Assembly (NCBI GenBank): GCA_021234155.1
Contig: JAJEKV010000033.1
Coordinates: forward strand, 2,399,454-2,463,453
From: Isoetes taiwanensis
Lineage: Eukaryota > Streptophyta > Lycopodiopsida > Isoetales > Isoetaceae
Direction of reading: 5' to 3'
DNA length: 64,000 bases
Part shown: positions 19,640 through 30,167 of the stretch, piece after piece
Numbering within the stretch: position 1 is the first letter of the stretch
Layout of the letters: every line of letters begins with the position of its first letter
Notes under the pieces: model-generated
Seen by the model: only the letters and a program-made list of their open reading frames with translations
Databases searched by the model: none
Told to the model about the DNA's origin: nothing
Made by a program: the position numbers and the translations under genes

Positions 19640-20790
19640 CCACGTTTTTTTTTTTTTTAGCACGCCAGCCTCCTTGCAATTGTAGGCTATCCACGTAACA
19701 GCTACATGTCAGCAGAATGTGGTGTGGTATGGTCTAAGCCGTAAGATCTTCAGATTTACAGATCAACGGCTACTAAAATTAGAAAAAGGCCGAAAAATAC
19801 AGACGAAGATGGAGTTGTTCGCAATCTCTCCGCTCCGGCATAAAATTTATTCTCGCTTCCGTCGGATTTTCTTCTATCCAAGACTAGATCCGAAGAAAGA
19901 AGCGTATAGAATCTCCATCTCCATCTTCCCATCCCCTTCTGTTTTTCCTTGCTTTCAGTTTCCTTCCATTTCTCTTTCCGTTTCTGCTGTTTGCTTCTTC
20001 GATTTTCCTTACCCTTTCTCTCGCTTCCTTCAGATTTCCTTCTTGTTAACGCATTCAATCCTTCTCTTTCATCTTTGCAGTCCCAAGTAGCACTGCTGCA
20101 ACAAATCCGACGGAGCTCCAGTAGTTTCTTGCATATATGCAAGCAATAAGCAGGGCTATTATTGCGTCTCACACATCAGGAGCCCGAACAAGGCAAACAG
20201 AGGTTAATACCTCCGCCCATCATTCTTCCACATATCCCAAAAGCAGAAGCAACGGGGCAGGGCTTCATCCGGCAGCAGCGTCAGGTGTGCAGCAATTCCT
20301 TTTTTTTTATTTGGCAAGAAAAAGCACGGAGATGAGAAAGGTCATGAATAACTGATTGTAATTTTCTTTGCCTTTTTCTAGTTCGGATAGCTTCGTTTCC
20401 ACTTCTTCTTCTTCTTCGTCACTTTGTTTCTAGGAGGTGCATTCGGCGTGGCTTTTTTCTAAGGTATACCTGCTTTTATGTGAGGTTTTCACATTTTCAC
20501 GTTTTCACATTTTCGTATTATCGCATTTGACTTCTGAGGTTGCTTGCTTCCGGCGTGCTTTGGTTGCACTTGTGCCATTGTCATACAAAGCTTCTTCCAT
20601 GAAACTTTATCTACGCTCCTCCTTGTAGGTATCTGATCAAACGTCTACACCAGGACAATTCTCGTTTTCTAACAAGGCGATTTTCTCTGTACGTAGATTA
20701 ATTTTCCTTTGGGCTAAGCTGTTTTAATTTTTTTCTCCAAGCTGAATAGTCCTATTCTTTTCCGTTGCATCAATCTTGCTTTGTCATTAA
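19640..20790 (+). promoter_or_regulatory. Gene leader/promoter region duplicated at 62.3-63.0 kb
   Basis: A T-run, then AGCACGCCAGCC...TAGGCTATCCACGT (19660-19700) and a CT-rich tract (19900-20060) are typical of a plant 5' leader. Segments recur in the same order at 62270-62960: the CAC(G/A)CCAGCC...CTATCCACGT block and, more closely, the block from 20627 (GGTATCTGATCAAACG) through AACAAGGCGATTTTCTCTGT to CTCCAAGCTGAAT. The two regions are paralogous. The long frame at 19719-20090 falls in the CT-rich leader and is not counted. Confidence 0.5.
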
Positions 20791-23700
20791 ATAATTGCGA
20801 AGCTTCATCTGCTCTGTTCTCTACTCTTGCACTTGGGGGGACAATTAGTTGCGTTCTTTGTTTGCAGAAGCCCCTTAGCATCATCTAAACGTTTCTGATG
20901 GCCAAGCCCATCTAGCAAGACAAGGTACAAGAAACCCCAGCATATCTTTCATGTTCTTCTTTTGTGCTACCCTGCAGGCATTATATACTGCCACACTGAA
21001 TCCACTTGTAACCATTTCTTGAAATAATTGCCAAGCTTCATCTGCTCTGTTCTCTTTGTAGGAGGTAGTGATGAGCATTGCATACACACCTGCACTTGGG
21101 GGACAATTAGTTGCATTCATTGTTTGCACAAGGCCCTTAGCATCATCTAATTGTTTCTGATGGCAAAGCCCATCTAGCAAGTCAAGGTAAGTAATCACAT
21201 GAGGGATGCACTTGCTCTTGATCATTGTCTGAAAATACTGGTAAGCATCATCAGCTTTATCAGTCTTACAGGGAATATGGATCAAGGGTGTATGTGTGAA
21301 AGCATCAATTTTAATACCTGCATCTAGCATATCCTTCATTACCTCCTATGCCTCAGGTAACCTCCCAGCCTTGCACAATCCATCAATTACTACATTATAG
21401 GTAACTACATACGGGAACAGTCCTTTGCAACAATGCAGATAACTTCTTGCATCTTAATTGCATTGAGTGATGGCATTCGCAACAATGCAGATAACTTCTT
21501 GCATCTTAATTGCATTGAGTGGTGGCATTCGGGATAACATCAAACAGTGTGATGGATATATTTGTTATCAAGTATGGGCTTTTGCGTGAGGCAATCCTGT
21601 CTAGGGTCTTGTTTCCAGTTGTTTCCTTTCTTCTAGTTGTTTCCTTTCTTCTGCTTGGGCATATCTTCATGATTCGATGCCTCAACGCATGGTTGCACCG
21701 AAACGTGTTGCTATACCTCTGCAACGAAACGAAACAAACAACGAAACGGAACAGGTATAGAAACACCTTCCGAAACAAAAATAAACTACTAACAGCATAG
21801 GCATCCTATAGAAATTAGTTAGAGGATCAAATAAGAGCTGATCTTGCTCATGTACATAATAAGGCAAAACAGTTTATAGCATTTGTTTCATAATTTATGG
21901 CAGCATACATATTTATAGATTAAAGATACAAAACTTCGTCTCTAGATGGACTAGACCACTTTTATCCATCTAAATCAGATTCTTCGTCATCATCTTCTTC
22001 ATCGGACATCCATACATCTTCCACTTCAGTTTCATAGTCTTCAGCTTCTTGTAGCTCAAAAAGCTCATCAATACTATCTTCTAGGTCTTCCTCTTCTGTG
22101 TCATCTGGATCTGCATAACGTGTAGTAGTAGATGAAGAAGCCATCTCAGAAATACATGCTCATGACCGTGATCTAGTTCGGGGCAGGTCAGCCTGTACCA
22201 TTTCATTATGCAAGAGAGCATAAATATCTCTTTCTGCTGGTCTGATTACAGGAAGCTTATCAGTAGGAGTTTTAGTGATATCAACATGATCAACATTGAC
22301 TTGATTTACACACGATAGTTCCTTAAACTTATCTAGTAGCCTCAAATTTTCTCTACAGTATATAAGTCGCTCAAGTTGATTCAGAGCTAACCTGTTTCGC
22401 TGCTTGGTTTGTATTAGTGAATATGCACTCCAGTTTCCTTCGCATGGGCCTGTAGCACAATCCTGAGACAAAATACGCAATGCTCATTTCTGCAATTCAG
22501 GAGTAAATGAGCCATAAGACTCCCACCATACAATAGGCTTCAACATATTCTCCCTTACTTGTGCAGAAGCAATAGAGAATAGGCCTAATTTATTGCGACT
22601 GTGTATAACTGTTCATTAAGCACTTGCTGCTGCATCTCATCTCCTTTAAACACTTTTCCTATGTATTGATGCCAACCCATGTTGAGTTCAACATCCTTAA
22701 ATTGTGTATCTGATCGCCATAAAGGATGTAAAATGTGAGCAGCAGCATGTAATGGTTTATGAAACCAATTCCATCTATGTGTTATCTTCTCTTTGAGAGT
22801 TTCAATGCGGCTAGACCCAAGACCAGGATGAGCATTCTTAAAGGTATCTAATGCCTCAGTAATTCTGTCCATATACTCATAGACCAGTCCAAGTGTGCTG
22901 CCCTCCATATCAGTAATGCGTAAAACTGTGTATATTGGACTTAATCCCTTCACAATAGCTTCTAAATCGTCCCATAAACTTGAATCATAACACATTCGTT
23001 GTACTCGTAATGCATCCGGCTCTTTATTTCCATCCCATTGTTTCCATAAATCTGAAACAACAGTTCTTATGAGGTGGTCTCGAACACGTAACAGCCTTTC
23101 TAACATGATAAACTGATAAGCAAATCTTGTATTTGATGGACGCAAGAGCTCAAGAGGGCTGCTCTCTCTATAGATGCTCAAAACAGATGGTTTTGCATGG
23201 AAGAAAGTCACTAAATGTGAAGATTGCTCAATGACGTTACTTACCCATGGTATTTTTGCAATGTCTTCGAGCAGCAGATCCAGTGAGTGACTTGCACAAG
23301 GCATCCAACAAATGCCTGAGTACTCTTTTTCAAGGTAGTTAAGACCCATGCTTTTACAATTAGGCCCATTGTCAGTGATAACCTGCACTACATTTTCTGG
23401 TCCAATTTCCTCTATTGTTCGTTTGATTTCTTTGAAAATGAAACTGCCAGTAATTTTCAGACCAGCCTTAGAGCAGTCAACTGCACGATGAAAAACACTG
23501 CCCATGCAACTGGAGATCATGATATTCATAATATGTCTCCGCCTTCTATCTGTCCATCCATCTGTAATAATTGAGCAACCATACTTAGCCCACTTTTCTT
23601 TGATTGGTTTCAGATCTTCACTAACTGTCTCTATCTCCTGATCCAATTCATCTTGCCTCATTTTATTATACCCCACTCCCTTCCATGATGTACCAATCTG

Positions 23701-24434
23701 AGCTACAGCATTTATCATTTTCTTCCACTGCTTGGTACGTAAAACATTGAATGATAAATTGCACATAATAACACATCTGCGCACCTCTATTCTAGCTTGC
23801 TTCTTTTGTGCACTAACCCAACTTGTTTTGCCTAATCTGCCTTGCTTTAGCTTCTTAGATAGAGGTCGTTTGGCTGCCATCTCTGAATTAACACAATAAC
23901 TTGATCCTTGTTGTGTATCTTGCACATTTGCAACATTATGTGCATCTGCAAGATTTTCAACTAAAGGCAATCCTAGCTTTTCACGTATCTGTCTTACCTT
24001 ATCTTGAGGAATCTGTTGACAACGTCCCTTAGTTTTATTTTCTGCATGCATATGCTCCCTAACTCTGGCCAGATTTGATGTCTGCTCCCTGCCACAGTAA
24101 TTACATTTCCATTTCCTAGCTCCCGATCCTGGTGTACAGATGCCAAGAACACTAGTATGCTCTTTAAACAACCAATGGATTTCTCTCACCATTGCTAAAC
24201 ACTGAATATTGATGAAGCGGAAGCCCTTTGAAGTTAAATAGCTCCGGAGGAAATGGAGCAAACGCTTCATGCATGCAGCTGTATTTATACACAGTCTCTC
24301 CAATTTAAGGAGCTGCAGGCAATAAATGTAGATAGATTGCAGGCAATAAATGTAGATAGGAAGCTGGGAGGAAAGGTGGCCGAGAGAGTCGAGAAAAAAA
24401 AGGCCGGCAATGACAAAATAGGGTAGGGAGAGAC

Positions 24435-24480
<46 letters not shown>

Positions 24481-25005
24481 TTCCGGATGACGTTGCGCAT
24501 AAAAACCTCCATTTTCGTTCCGTTTTCCGTTCCGTTCCGTTGCGTTTCGTTTCGTTTCGTTGTTTCGGTGCAACCATGCCTCAACGAAACCTTGTAAGCT
24601 TTAACTTCCATCTCATTCATTGTCTTCCGATGGCATTTGCCCATTGTAATGGTATTCTCTAACCAATTTGGAGAGTTATGCTCTTGCTGGTTTTATAATA
24701 CTCGACAGATGTTTATTATTCTGATTCTGCATTTGTGCAGCCGCTTGCATCTGATTTTGCATTATCTTTTTGCTTTGTAGAAAAAACACCCAATAATGGC
24801 CGCAAGGTCCAAGTACAAGCTATCAAGCTTTTATCAGAGATGCTAAAGTCTTCTTTTGTGCTACCGCGGGAAATTTTTGAAATAGAAGTATGTTTTATAA
24901 ATTATATTATGCCCTTTTTCCTTAAGATTCTAGCTGTTTAATATGCTGTAGCTTTTTGATTATGTACAGGATTTTTGTAATGAAGTAGCAAGAGCCATAT
25001 TAGTA
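20137..25005 (+). CDS. Candidate three-exon gene, unknown product
   Basis: Exon 1: 20137-20284, starting MQAISRAIIASHTSGARTR and ending at CAG|GTGTGC (phase 1). Exon 2: 24781-24887 after TTTGTAG, reading KTPNNGRKVQVQAIKLLSEM and then VLPREIFEIE before GTATGT. Exon 3: 24970-25005 after TGTACAG, reading DFCNEVARAILV before another GTATGTG, or running on to a TAG at 25033-25035. The phases of all three fit. The N-terminus is rich in Ser, Arg and Ala with few acids, like an organelle transit peptide (inference). I recognise no family, and later exons were not found. Intron 1 is 4.5 kb because it contains a PPR pseudogene and a hAT transposon. The exons could be remnants of a gene broken by those insertions. 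Confidence 0.4.
20881..21530 (-). pseudogene. PPR-repeat pseudogene fragment
   Basis: Minus-strand frames contain degenerate pentatricopeptide motifs such as VVTYNVVIDGLCKAGRLPEA, MKDMLDAGIKIDAFTHTPLI and TYLDLLDGLCHQKQLDDAKG. A one-base shift after KDCSP, an amber codon after RLPEA and an unrelated C-terminus show that it is dead. PPR proteins bind organellar RNA. It lies antisense in intron 1 of the candidate gene starting at 20137. A second fragment of the same parent sits at 25926-26225. Confidence 0.8.
21427..21530. repeat. 52-bp tandem duplication inside the PPR pseudogene
   Basis: GCAACAATGCAGATAACTTC through GTGATGGCATTC is repeated with a period of 52 bp (starts 21427 and 21479), with one substitution. 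The fragment at 26190-26250 has only one copy. Confidence 0.8.
21962..24303 (-). pseudogene. hAT transposase (BED finger, DUF659, dimerisation domain)
   Basis: The main minus-strand frame (24303-22585, 572 codons) holds a BED-type zinc finger (KWKCNYCGREQTSN...REHMHAENKTKGRC), then the DUF659/RNase H-like core: YGCSIITDGWTDRRRRHIMN, VVQVITDNGPNC and CASHSLDLLLEDIAKIPWV. The C-terminal part is in another frame after a shift near 22590: KPIVWWESYGSFTPELQK, a TGA at about 22494, then ATGPCEGNWSAYSLIQTKQR (22160-22480), the dimerisation region, where the family has C(E/D)RNWS. The protein ends in a very acidic tail (21962-22100). With one shift and a stop it is inactive unless corrected elsewhere. 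Transposase cuts at the TIRs and moves the element. Confidence 0.88.
24438..24478. repeat. 41-bp A homopolymer
   Basis: An uninterrupted run of A on the plus strand inside the hAT element, between the transposase start and the right subterminal repeats. Likely length-variable. Confidence 0.9.
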
Positions 25006-25035
25006 GTATGTGTGCCACCTGTTAGCAAATTATAG

Positions 25036-25900
25036 ATGCCCCATGCCCTATAATTCTGTGTTTATAGCATATTTTACATATTGTTGTTCACCAGCATATG
25101 CTTTTGTTGTAATCAAGGATAAACTGTAAGATTGTTTGTCATGGAAGAAATTGCAAGTATAACATATAGCTACAAGGCAATCCTAGTATATGTCCAGACA
25201 AACGACCTATTGATTTCTAGCAGAATCTCACTGTCTACGAGCTACAGGATGAAGCATATGACCACAGAATCATAGCAACAAAGTCAGTTGTAAGATCTGG
25301 CAACTTCTAATATCAGGTGAAAAAGAGATTACTGATCACATACAAAAGCAGCCAAGGGCAAAATAATTCTAGAGTTCTGTTAAATCCATCTTTCAGCCTA
25401 GATCTGTTCATTAGCCTGCATCCCAAGTAGTCCAAAAATTTCGTTAAGGCATAGGAGTCAAGATTAATTTACTAGACTGAGTCATTAGCTGTTAATAACC
25501 CTGGTTAGATGAAAAAGCTTTTGAGCATAGAAAAATGCAATAATCTGAAGTATGCAGTGCAGTTTAGGACATACGTTAAATAGAAGCTAAAGCTAAGACT
25601 CAGACAAACAGTAAAATCCAAAATATGGCCCTGTTTTATGTCCATCACCTTGTAAGCCTATGAGAAGCTATAATTGCCACTATGAAGCAATCTAGTAATG
25701 GATATCCTAAGAAGCAAATAGGAGAAATCCACTCTGTAGTTACAAATTGAAGTTTAAAATGTAATTATTCGTAGCTTCCCAAATCCATACTCGGCCACCT
25801 GTTTGTATCCTATTTTTCTATCACCAAGGAATATTCTGTGGCCATGCAATTTGAAGCGTAATAAATGTACCTTTATAGCTTGGTGTTGTGAGTTAATGCC
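25036..25900. other. AT-rich sequence without a recognised gene
   Basis: Stops occur in all frames. It resembles intron or intergenic DNA downstream of the exon at 24970. Confidence 0.5.
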
Positions 25901-25925
25901 GTCTTCGATATATCCACACATTCTA

Positions 25926-26225
25926 TTACCATTTTAGGCAACAGAGTTTGGATCTGCTGCTTGCTTCTCGTTTCAATGAAAACATCATCATCTTTATCAT
26001 GAGCTGATAAGCATCATTAGCTTGATCAGTCTTACAGGGAATATGGATCAAGAGTGTATATGTGAAAGCATCAGTTTTAATACCTGCATCTAGCATATCC
26101 TTCATTAGCTCCTGCGCCTCAGGTAACCTCCCAACCTTGCACAATCCATCAATTACTGCATTATAGGTAACTACATTCGGGGAACAGTCCCTTGCAACAA
26201 TGCAGATAACTTCTTGCATCTAAGT
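25926..26225 (-). pseudogene. Second PPR fragment
   Basis: The minus strand reads NVVTYNAVIDGLCKVGRLPE and LMKDMLDAGIKTDAFTYTLL, a closer match to the PPR consensus than the copy at 20881-21530 and nearly identical in DNA. It breaks off after AYQLMIKM, where the other copy continues. Both derive from a common parent sequence. Confidence 0.8.
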
Positions 26226-26280
26226 TGCATTGAGTGCTGGCATTCGGGATAGCATAGAACAGTGTAATGGATATATTTGT

Positions 26281-26340
26281 TTCAAGAGGCAATCCCGTCT
26301 AGGATCTTGTTTCAAGAGGCAATCCCGTCTAGGATCTTGT
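26281..26340. repeat. 30-bp exact tandem duplication
   Basis: TTCAAGAGGCAATCCCGTCT plus the next 10 bases is present twice (26281-26310 and 26311-26340), next to the empty-site paralogue of the hAT insertion. Confidence 0.85.
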
Positions 26341-26580
26341 TTCCAGCTGTTTCCTTTCTTCTGCTTGGGCCTCAATGAAACCTTGTAAGGTTTAAATCTA
26401 TACATTTGCCATATAAGTCCCTCGAATATTTAAGTATTTAGGAACAAATCCATCTACTAAAGAACATGTATGCCATATATCTTTATTTCTACTCAAAGAG
26501 TACTCTAAGAAATTTAGAAGTGAAATACTATAAAGCTTTCAAACATGAGTAGCTTGGTGTTGTGAGTTAATGCCGTCAGT

Positions 26581-26678
26581 ATATCCACACATTCTATTCT
26601 CATTTTAGGCAACATTATATCCACTTCTCATATCCACACATTCTATTCTCATTTTAGGCAACATTATATCCACTTCTC
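26581..26678. repeat. 49-bp exact tandem duplication
   Basis: ATATCCACACATTCTATTCT through CCACTTCTC occurs at 26581-26629 and 26630-26678. A diverged third copy with its upstream flank (GCTTGGTGTTGTGAGTTAAT) is found at 25878-25940. Confidence 0.85.
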
Positions 26679-26819
26679 ATTTCAATGAAACCCTCTATAG
26701 AATCCACTGCAATATGTGCAAATCCATGATCCGCACTGTTACTAGGAGCCACAACAGTTTTGTGAAATTGAAACACCTTAGTCTTCTTTGTGCATCAGTC
26801 TTCTTTACTGTTCTTGCAG

Positions 26820-27340
26820 TAAGAGCAGACATACATGTTACATAATTAGCTTATAGCAAGTGCAAACAATCTGACGGCTCAATAAGCATCATCATATAGC
26901 AGTTGCAAACAATACGATGGCTCAATAAGCACCATAATGCTCTATGCTCTACATCTTAATAGAGCCACAATCCATGTATGAATTTAAGCGGAGACTTATC
27001 TGATTTATTTTCATGTCTGAAGCCTCTTACAAGGCTATTTTAGGACCTGATACACACAATAGCATGCTGAAACTATCTCATTCTCCTAGAGCTTGCTATA
27101 TTTTAACTTGCTAAAACTGCCTCATTCTTTTCATCTGAAGCCTCTGAGGAAGCACTTCTAGGTGCTAATATACCATTATGGTTGCATGCAGTAAGAATAG
27201 ATATACATGTTACCTAATTAGCTTATAGCAGTTGCAAACAATCTGACGGCTCAATAAGCATCATCATATAGCAGTTGCAAACAATACGATGGCTCAATAA
27301 GCATCATTATGCTCTATGCTCTGCATCTTTAGAAATTATA
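26820..27340. repeat. Direct repeats, ~120 bp, two copies about 360 bp apart
   Basis: The block from TTAGCTTATAGCA through GCAAACAATCTGACGGCTCA and GCAAACAATACGATGGCTCA to ATGCTCTATGCTCT lies at about 26848-26960 and 27205-27325. Each copy itself contains two tandem versions of a ~43-bp unit. The region 26400-27790 has no supported gene. Confidence 0.8.
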
Positions 27341-27803
27341 GCAGTTCATAGAGCCACAATCCATGTATGAATATAAGCGGAATGTCAGCTGAATGTCATT
27401 ATTCTTTCTTGCTAAGTCTACCAGGCTAGCCTTCTCTCTATTTTCCAGATCTTTGAAAATGGGTATCCTTCTGATCCTTATCAAACCCTTCAAAACATAG
27501 TAACAAAAAGTGCATAATAACAAATAGTGGAGTATGTTCAAGCCACCGTTTGTAGCATCTTCAGCTTGACAAGTGTTTAGCCATAAGGACGTCTTTTGTA
27601 AGCAATCTAGTTCTTTTACTACAGATCTAACTTCCAGAGAGGCTGTCGATTTTTAAATGTGGAAACCACTATTCTTCTTTGCTTATACTGTCAAAATTTT
27701 ATGCAAGACTTTTTTTGTACCTTTAACTTTTTCTTATTGTATTATTGGATAATGGTAATCACTTATTCCCTACATTGTGACAAAAAAATACTAATTGTTC
27801 ATA

Positions 27804-28130
27804 ATGGTAATGACTTATTCCCTACATTCTTATTGCATGACAAAAAGACAAGGAATACAACACCTTGCAACCATCTCAGAGGGCATCACAACCTACCAAG
27901 CTTCCATATTGCACATCGGTTACAACTTGACCATAGATGAATGTCTATCCCTAAACAAGCAGTCGGGACAACAAATGATGACAATGCTAATGAAATTATA
28001 CAACCACGATCATAAAACGAGAAATCCAATGACCATCAAAAAGGCGACATATGCTTTTGATGCCAAGCTTGCCTTGGAATTGTTTAGAAACATTGGCTTC
28101 TTTCTGGACCCGCCATGTGATGAGAATTAA
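27804..28130 (+). CDS. Unrecognised ORF (108 aa), possibly part of a mobile element
   Basis: The ATG at 27804 opens a frame containing GITTYQASILHIGYNLTIDE, MMTMLMKLYNHDHKTRNPMT and DAKLALELFRNIGFFLDPP before the stop. The last 80 residues look like a soluble helical protein. It lies 106 bp upstream of, and on the same strand as, the GIY-YIG frame and could belong to the same former element. I do not recognise a family, and no target repeats are visible. Confidence 0.3.
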   Translation: MVMTYSLHSYCMTKRQGIQHLATISEGITTYQASILHIGYNLTIDECLSLNKQSGQQMMTMLMKLYNHDHKTRNPMTIKKATYAFDAKLALELFRNIGFFLDPPCDEN

Positions 28131-28235
28131 TAACCTTACAAACTTCGCTTTTATATTTCTCATGTGTTGAACTATTCATGTGCTTAAACTGTTAAACATA
28201 ATACAGTACAATTTTGATCCCAATCACAAATGCTA

Positions 28236-28621
28236 TTTTAATTACTAAAGAATAAGGAAAAAACAAAAACGTCTACATCACAAAAAAAACCTAACACAAC
28301 TAACAATGCTGTAGGTAAAATAAGACCTACGATAAAGATATATTGTCTAACGTGCAATAAGAATAACAAGAAATACGTAGGACAAACAACAAACCTATCA
28401 ACTAGGTACAAACAGCACAAATCAAAACCAAATCTCAAAATGGCAGCAGATGTCAACAAGCACAAACCGTACGAAAAAACTTCCACATCGACCTCTTAGA
28501 AGAAACCAAAAGCAAGAAAAAGGCAAACGAAATCGAAAGACATTACGTAAACCTTTACAACACAACCAAAAACGGCTACAACAACCTCATATCCTGCCCT
28601 TCCAAAACTAAGAAATACTAG
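28236..28621 (+). pseudogene. GIY-YIG endonuclease domain, one frameshift
   Basis: A frame opening at 28236 reads IKIYCLTCNKNNKKYVGQTT and then STRYKQHK, the first strands of the GIY-YIG fold with its nearly invariant YVGQT. It stops shortly after KPYE. In the next frame the match continues: FHIDLLEETKSKKKANEIER and HYVNLYNTTKNGYNNL, including the Glu that would bind the metal, ending at TAG 28619-28621. The shift lies near 28482. The sequence is A-rich on the coding strand, unlike its surroundings. It resembles stand-alone endonucleases of phages, large DNA viruses and homing elements more than the plant SLX1 nuclease (inference from motif style). With one shift it is probably dead. Confidence 0.72.
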
Positions 28622-29227
28622 TACCTTAAACGGAGGGGCATCATCTAAACTATCAAAACAGCATATGTTATTTCAACCATGGACAATAAATTTCAATAGA
28701 ATTTTGCCCTAATACAAATATAATTCAATTATTCTTTCTTATCCAATTACCATGCCCTAATTTTCCCAAGCCTTTTTTTTTCTATGGCCTCTGGCGTGCC
28801 TTTTTGCTAGTTTATCTGTTCTGTTGCTTTCGCTTCTCTTGACTATTTAATGCATTGCCTTCATGATGTTACACATTTGTCGACATATAATCTTCTTACA
28901 GGCCCTGAAGATAGTTAATTCTATTCCCTTCTTCAGATATGAATTAAAAACACCTTTGCAAAAACATTGATATAACAGCGAAATTAAACTGGATGGCTTA
29001 AAGTATTTAAGCATTACAATTTCAAAGTCACAGCAGAAATAAGATTAGGATTAGTCCTGCATACATAATTTTCTTCTTGCAGAGTGCGGAAGAGGTTTGA
29101 TTTGATCGCCTTTGTACAATCAGTTCAATATGCAAATCTGCCAAGTATTCAATGTGTATCAATGAGTGCAGTAATGTAATTATGAAATGATGGGAAGAAT
29201 AAGAGGAAGGAATTAGTTTTCATACCC
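28622..29227. other. AT-rich spacer
   Basis: No gene seen. The 3' end of the Helitron (minus strand) should lie here. I could not fix its CTRR terminus and hairpin by eye. Confidence 0.4.
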
Positions 29228-29930
29228 CTAGGATATAAGTTCCTCAAAGACAACATTGCGAGTTTCCATGTCAGGATTGCTTATGTCATGTAATATTAAT
29301 GCATCTTCCGTCCGCCTTATTCGCGTCAGTGCTGTATATAACTGTCCGTGCGCAAAAACCTCTGTTCTCAGATCAAGAACAACTTTGTCTAGTGTCAAAC
29401 CAAGGCAGCTGTGAAATGTTGTACTGTATGCAAGACGCAACGGTAATTGTCGTCAATGAATTGTAAAGGCACAGTTTTGAGGCTGGTGGAAAAAATTAGT
29501 TCGACTGTCTAAAGTCCCCAGCTGCAATTAATAACTTTCCACCAAATGGCAAAGAGTTGTTACAAATTTCCTGCAATAATAAATTCACAGATTCTATAAC
29601 TGCCTTATTCGCCATAGGAAACTCATCCCAAATAATGGCTTTTGCTGCTTGTAGCAATGATGCTTTATTTGATTGCATGATTACTAAAGAATGTATACCC
29701 ACATTATTATCTGTAACTGGAATTTCAAAAAGCGAATGTGCAGTTTGACCACCAAGGTATAGGCGAGCAACAAGTCCGCTCGTTGCACATGGTAACACAA
29801 TGTCCTTTGTACCTCGAATGAAGGAACAAATTGCATTCAATAGATAGGTTTTCCCTGTTCCAGCCTTGCCGTCAATGGAAATAGGTTGCTCACAAATGTT
29901 CTTGTCTAGTGCATTTTTTATAGTCCTGTA
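29228..29930 (-). pseudogene. Helitron Pif1-family helicase domain
   Basis: The minus strand shows a Walker A (IDGKAGTGKTYLLNAICSF, about 29880-29825), motif II IIWDEFPMANKAVIE and motif III AAGDFRQ near 29500. The last motifs read TTFHSCLGLTLDKVVLDL and FAHGQLYTALTRIRRTEDAL (29440-29290), the conserved end of Pif1-like helicases. The frames 29840-29496 and 29440-29228 are separate. It would unwind DNA during rolling-circle transposition. Confidence 0.85.
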
Positions 29931-30167
29931 TAGAAATCATAAGAACTTAAATTGCATTCAATAAATAGTGTTCACTTGTTCTATAGAAAGAATCGCTTGA
30001 GGTTTTTTTTACATACCTGTACACTATTGCCTGATCGTAATTGAAATTGGAACTCATGCATTTGCTGCATATGAGGCATCATTTGGAAACTTCAATTGTT
30101 CATCAAGGACAACATTAGATCGTATAGTGATTGCTGGTAATCCATAATCAGTTGTTGTTGCGAAATG

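Larger units (their letters stand above)
21688..24578 (-). mobile_element. hAT DNA transposon with exact ends
   Basis: A 2,891-bp element. A perfect 17-bp terminal inverted repeat (CATGGTTGCACCGAAAC) occupies 21688-21704 and 24562-24578. A perfect 8-bp target duplication CCTCAACG lies at 21680-21687 and 24579-24586. Inside the TIRs are subterminal arrays of CGAAAC/GTTTCG, probable transposase binding sites. Eight-bp duplications and a BED-DUF659-dimerisation transposase define hAT. The related unfilled sequence at 26340-26390 has a single CCTCAATG at the same point. Confidence 0.95.

Noticed and set aside
19719-20090. 123-codon ORF upstream of the candidate gene
   Set aside because: Its sequence is a translated CT-rich leader (Ser/Phe/Pro runs), and the homologous region at 62.4 kb has no such frame.
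26281-27340. CRISPR-like array of repeats
   Set aside because: Units are adjacent or nested duplications without regular spacers, and the genome is a plant nucleus.
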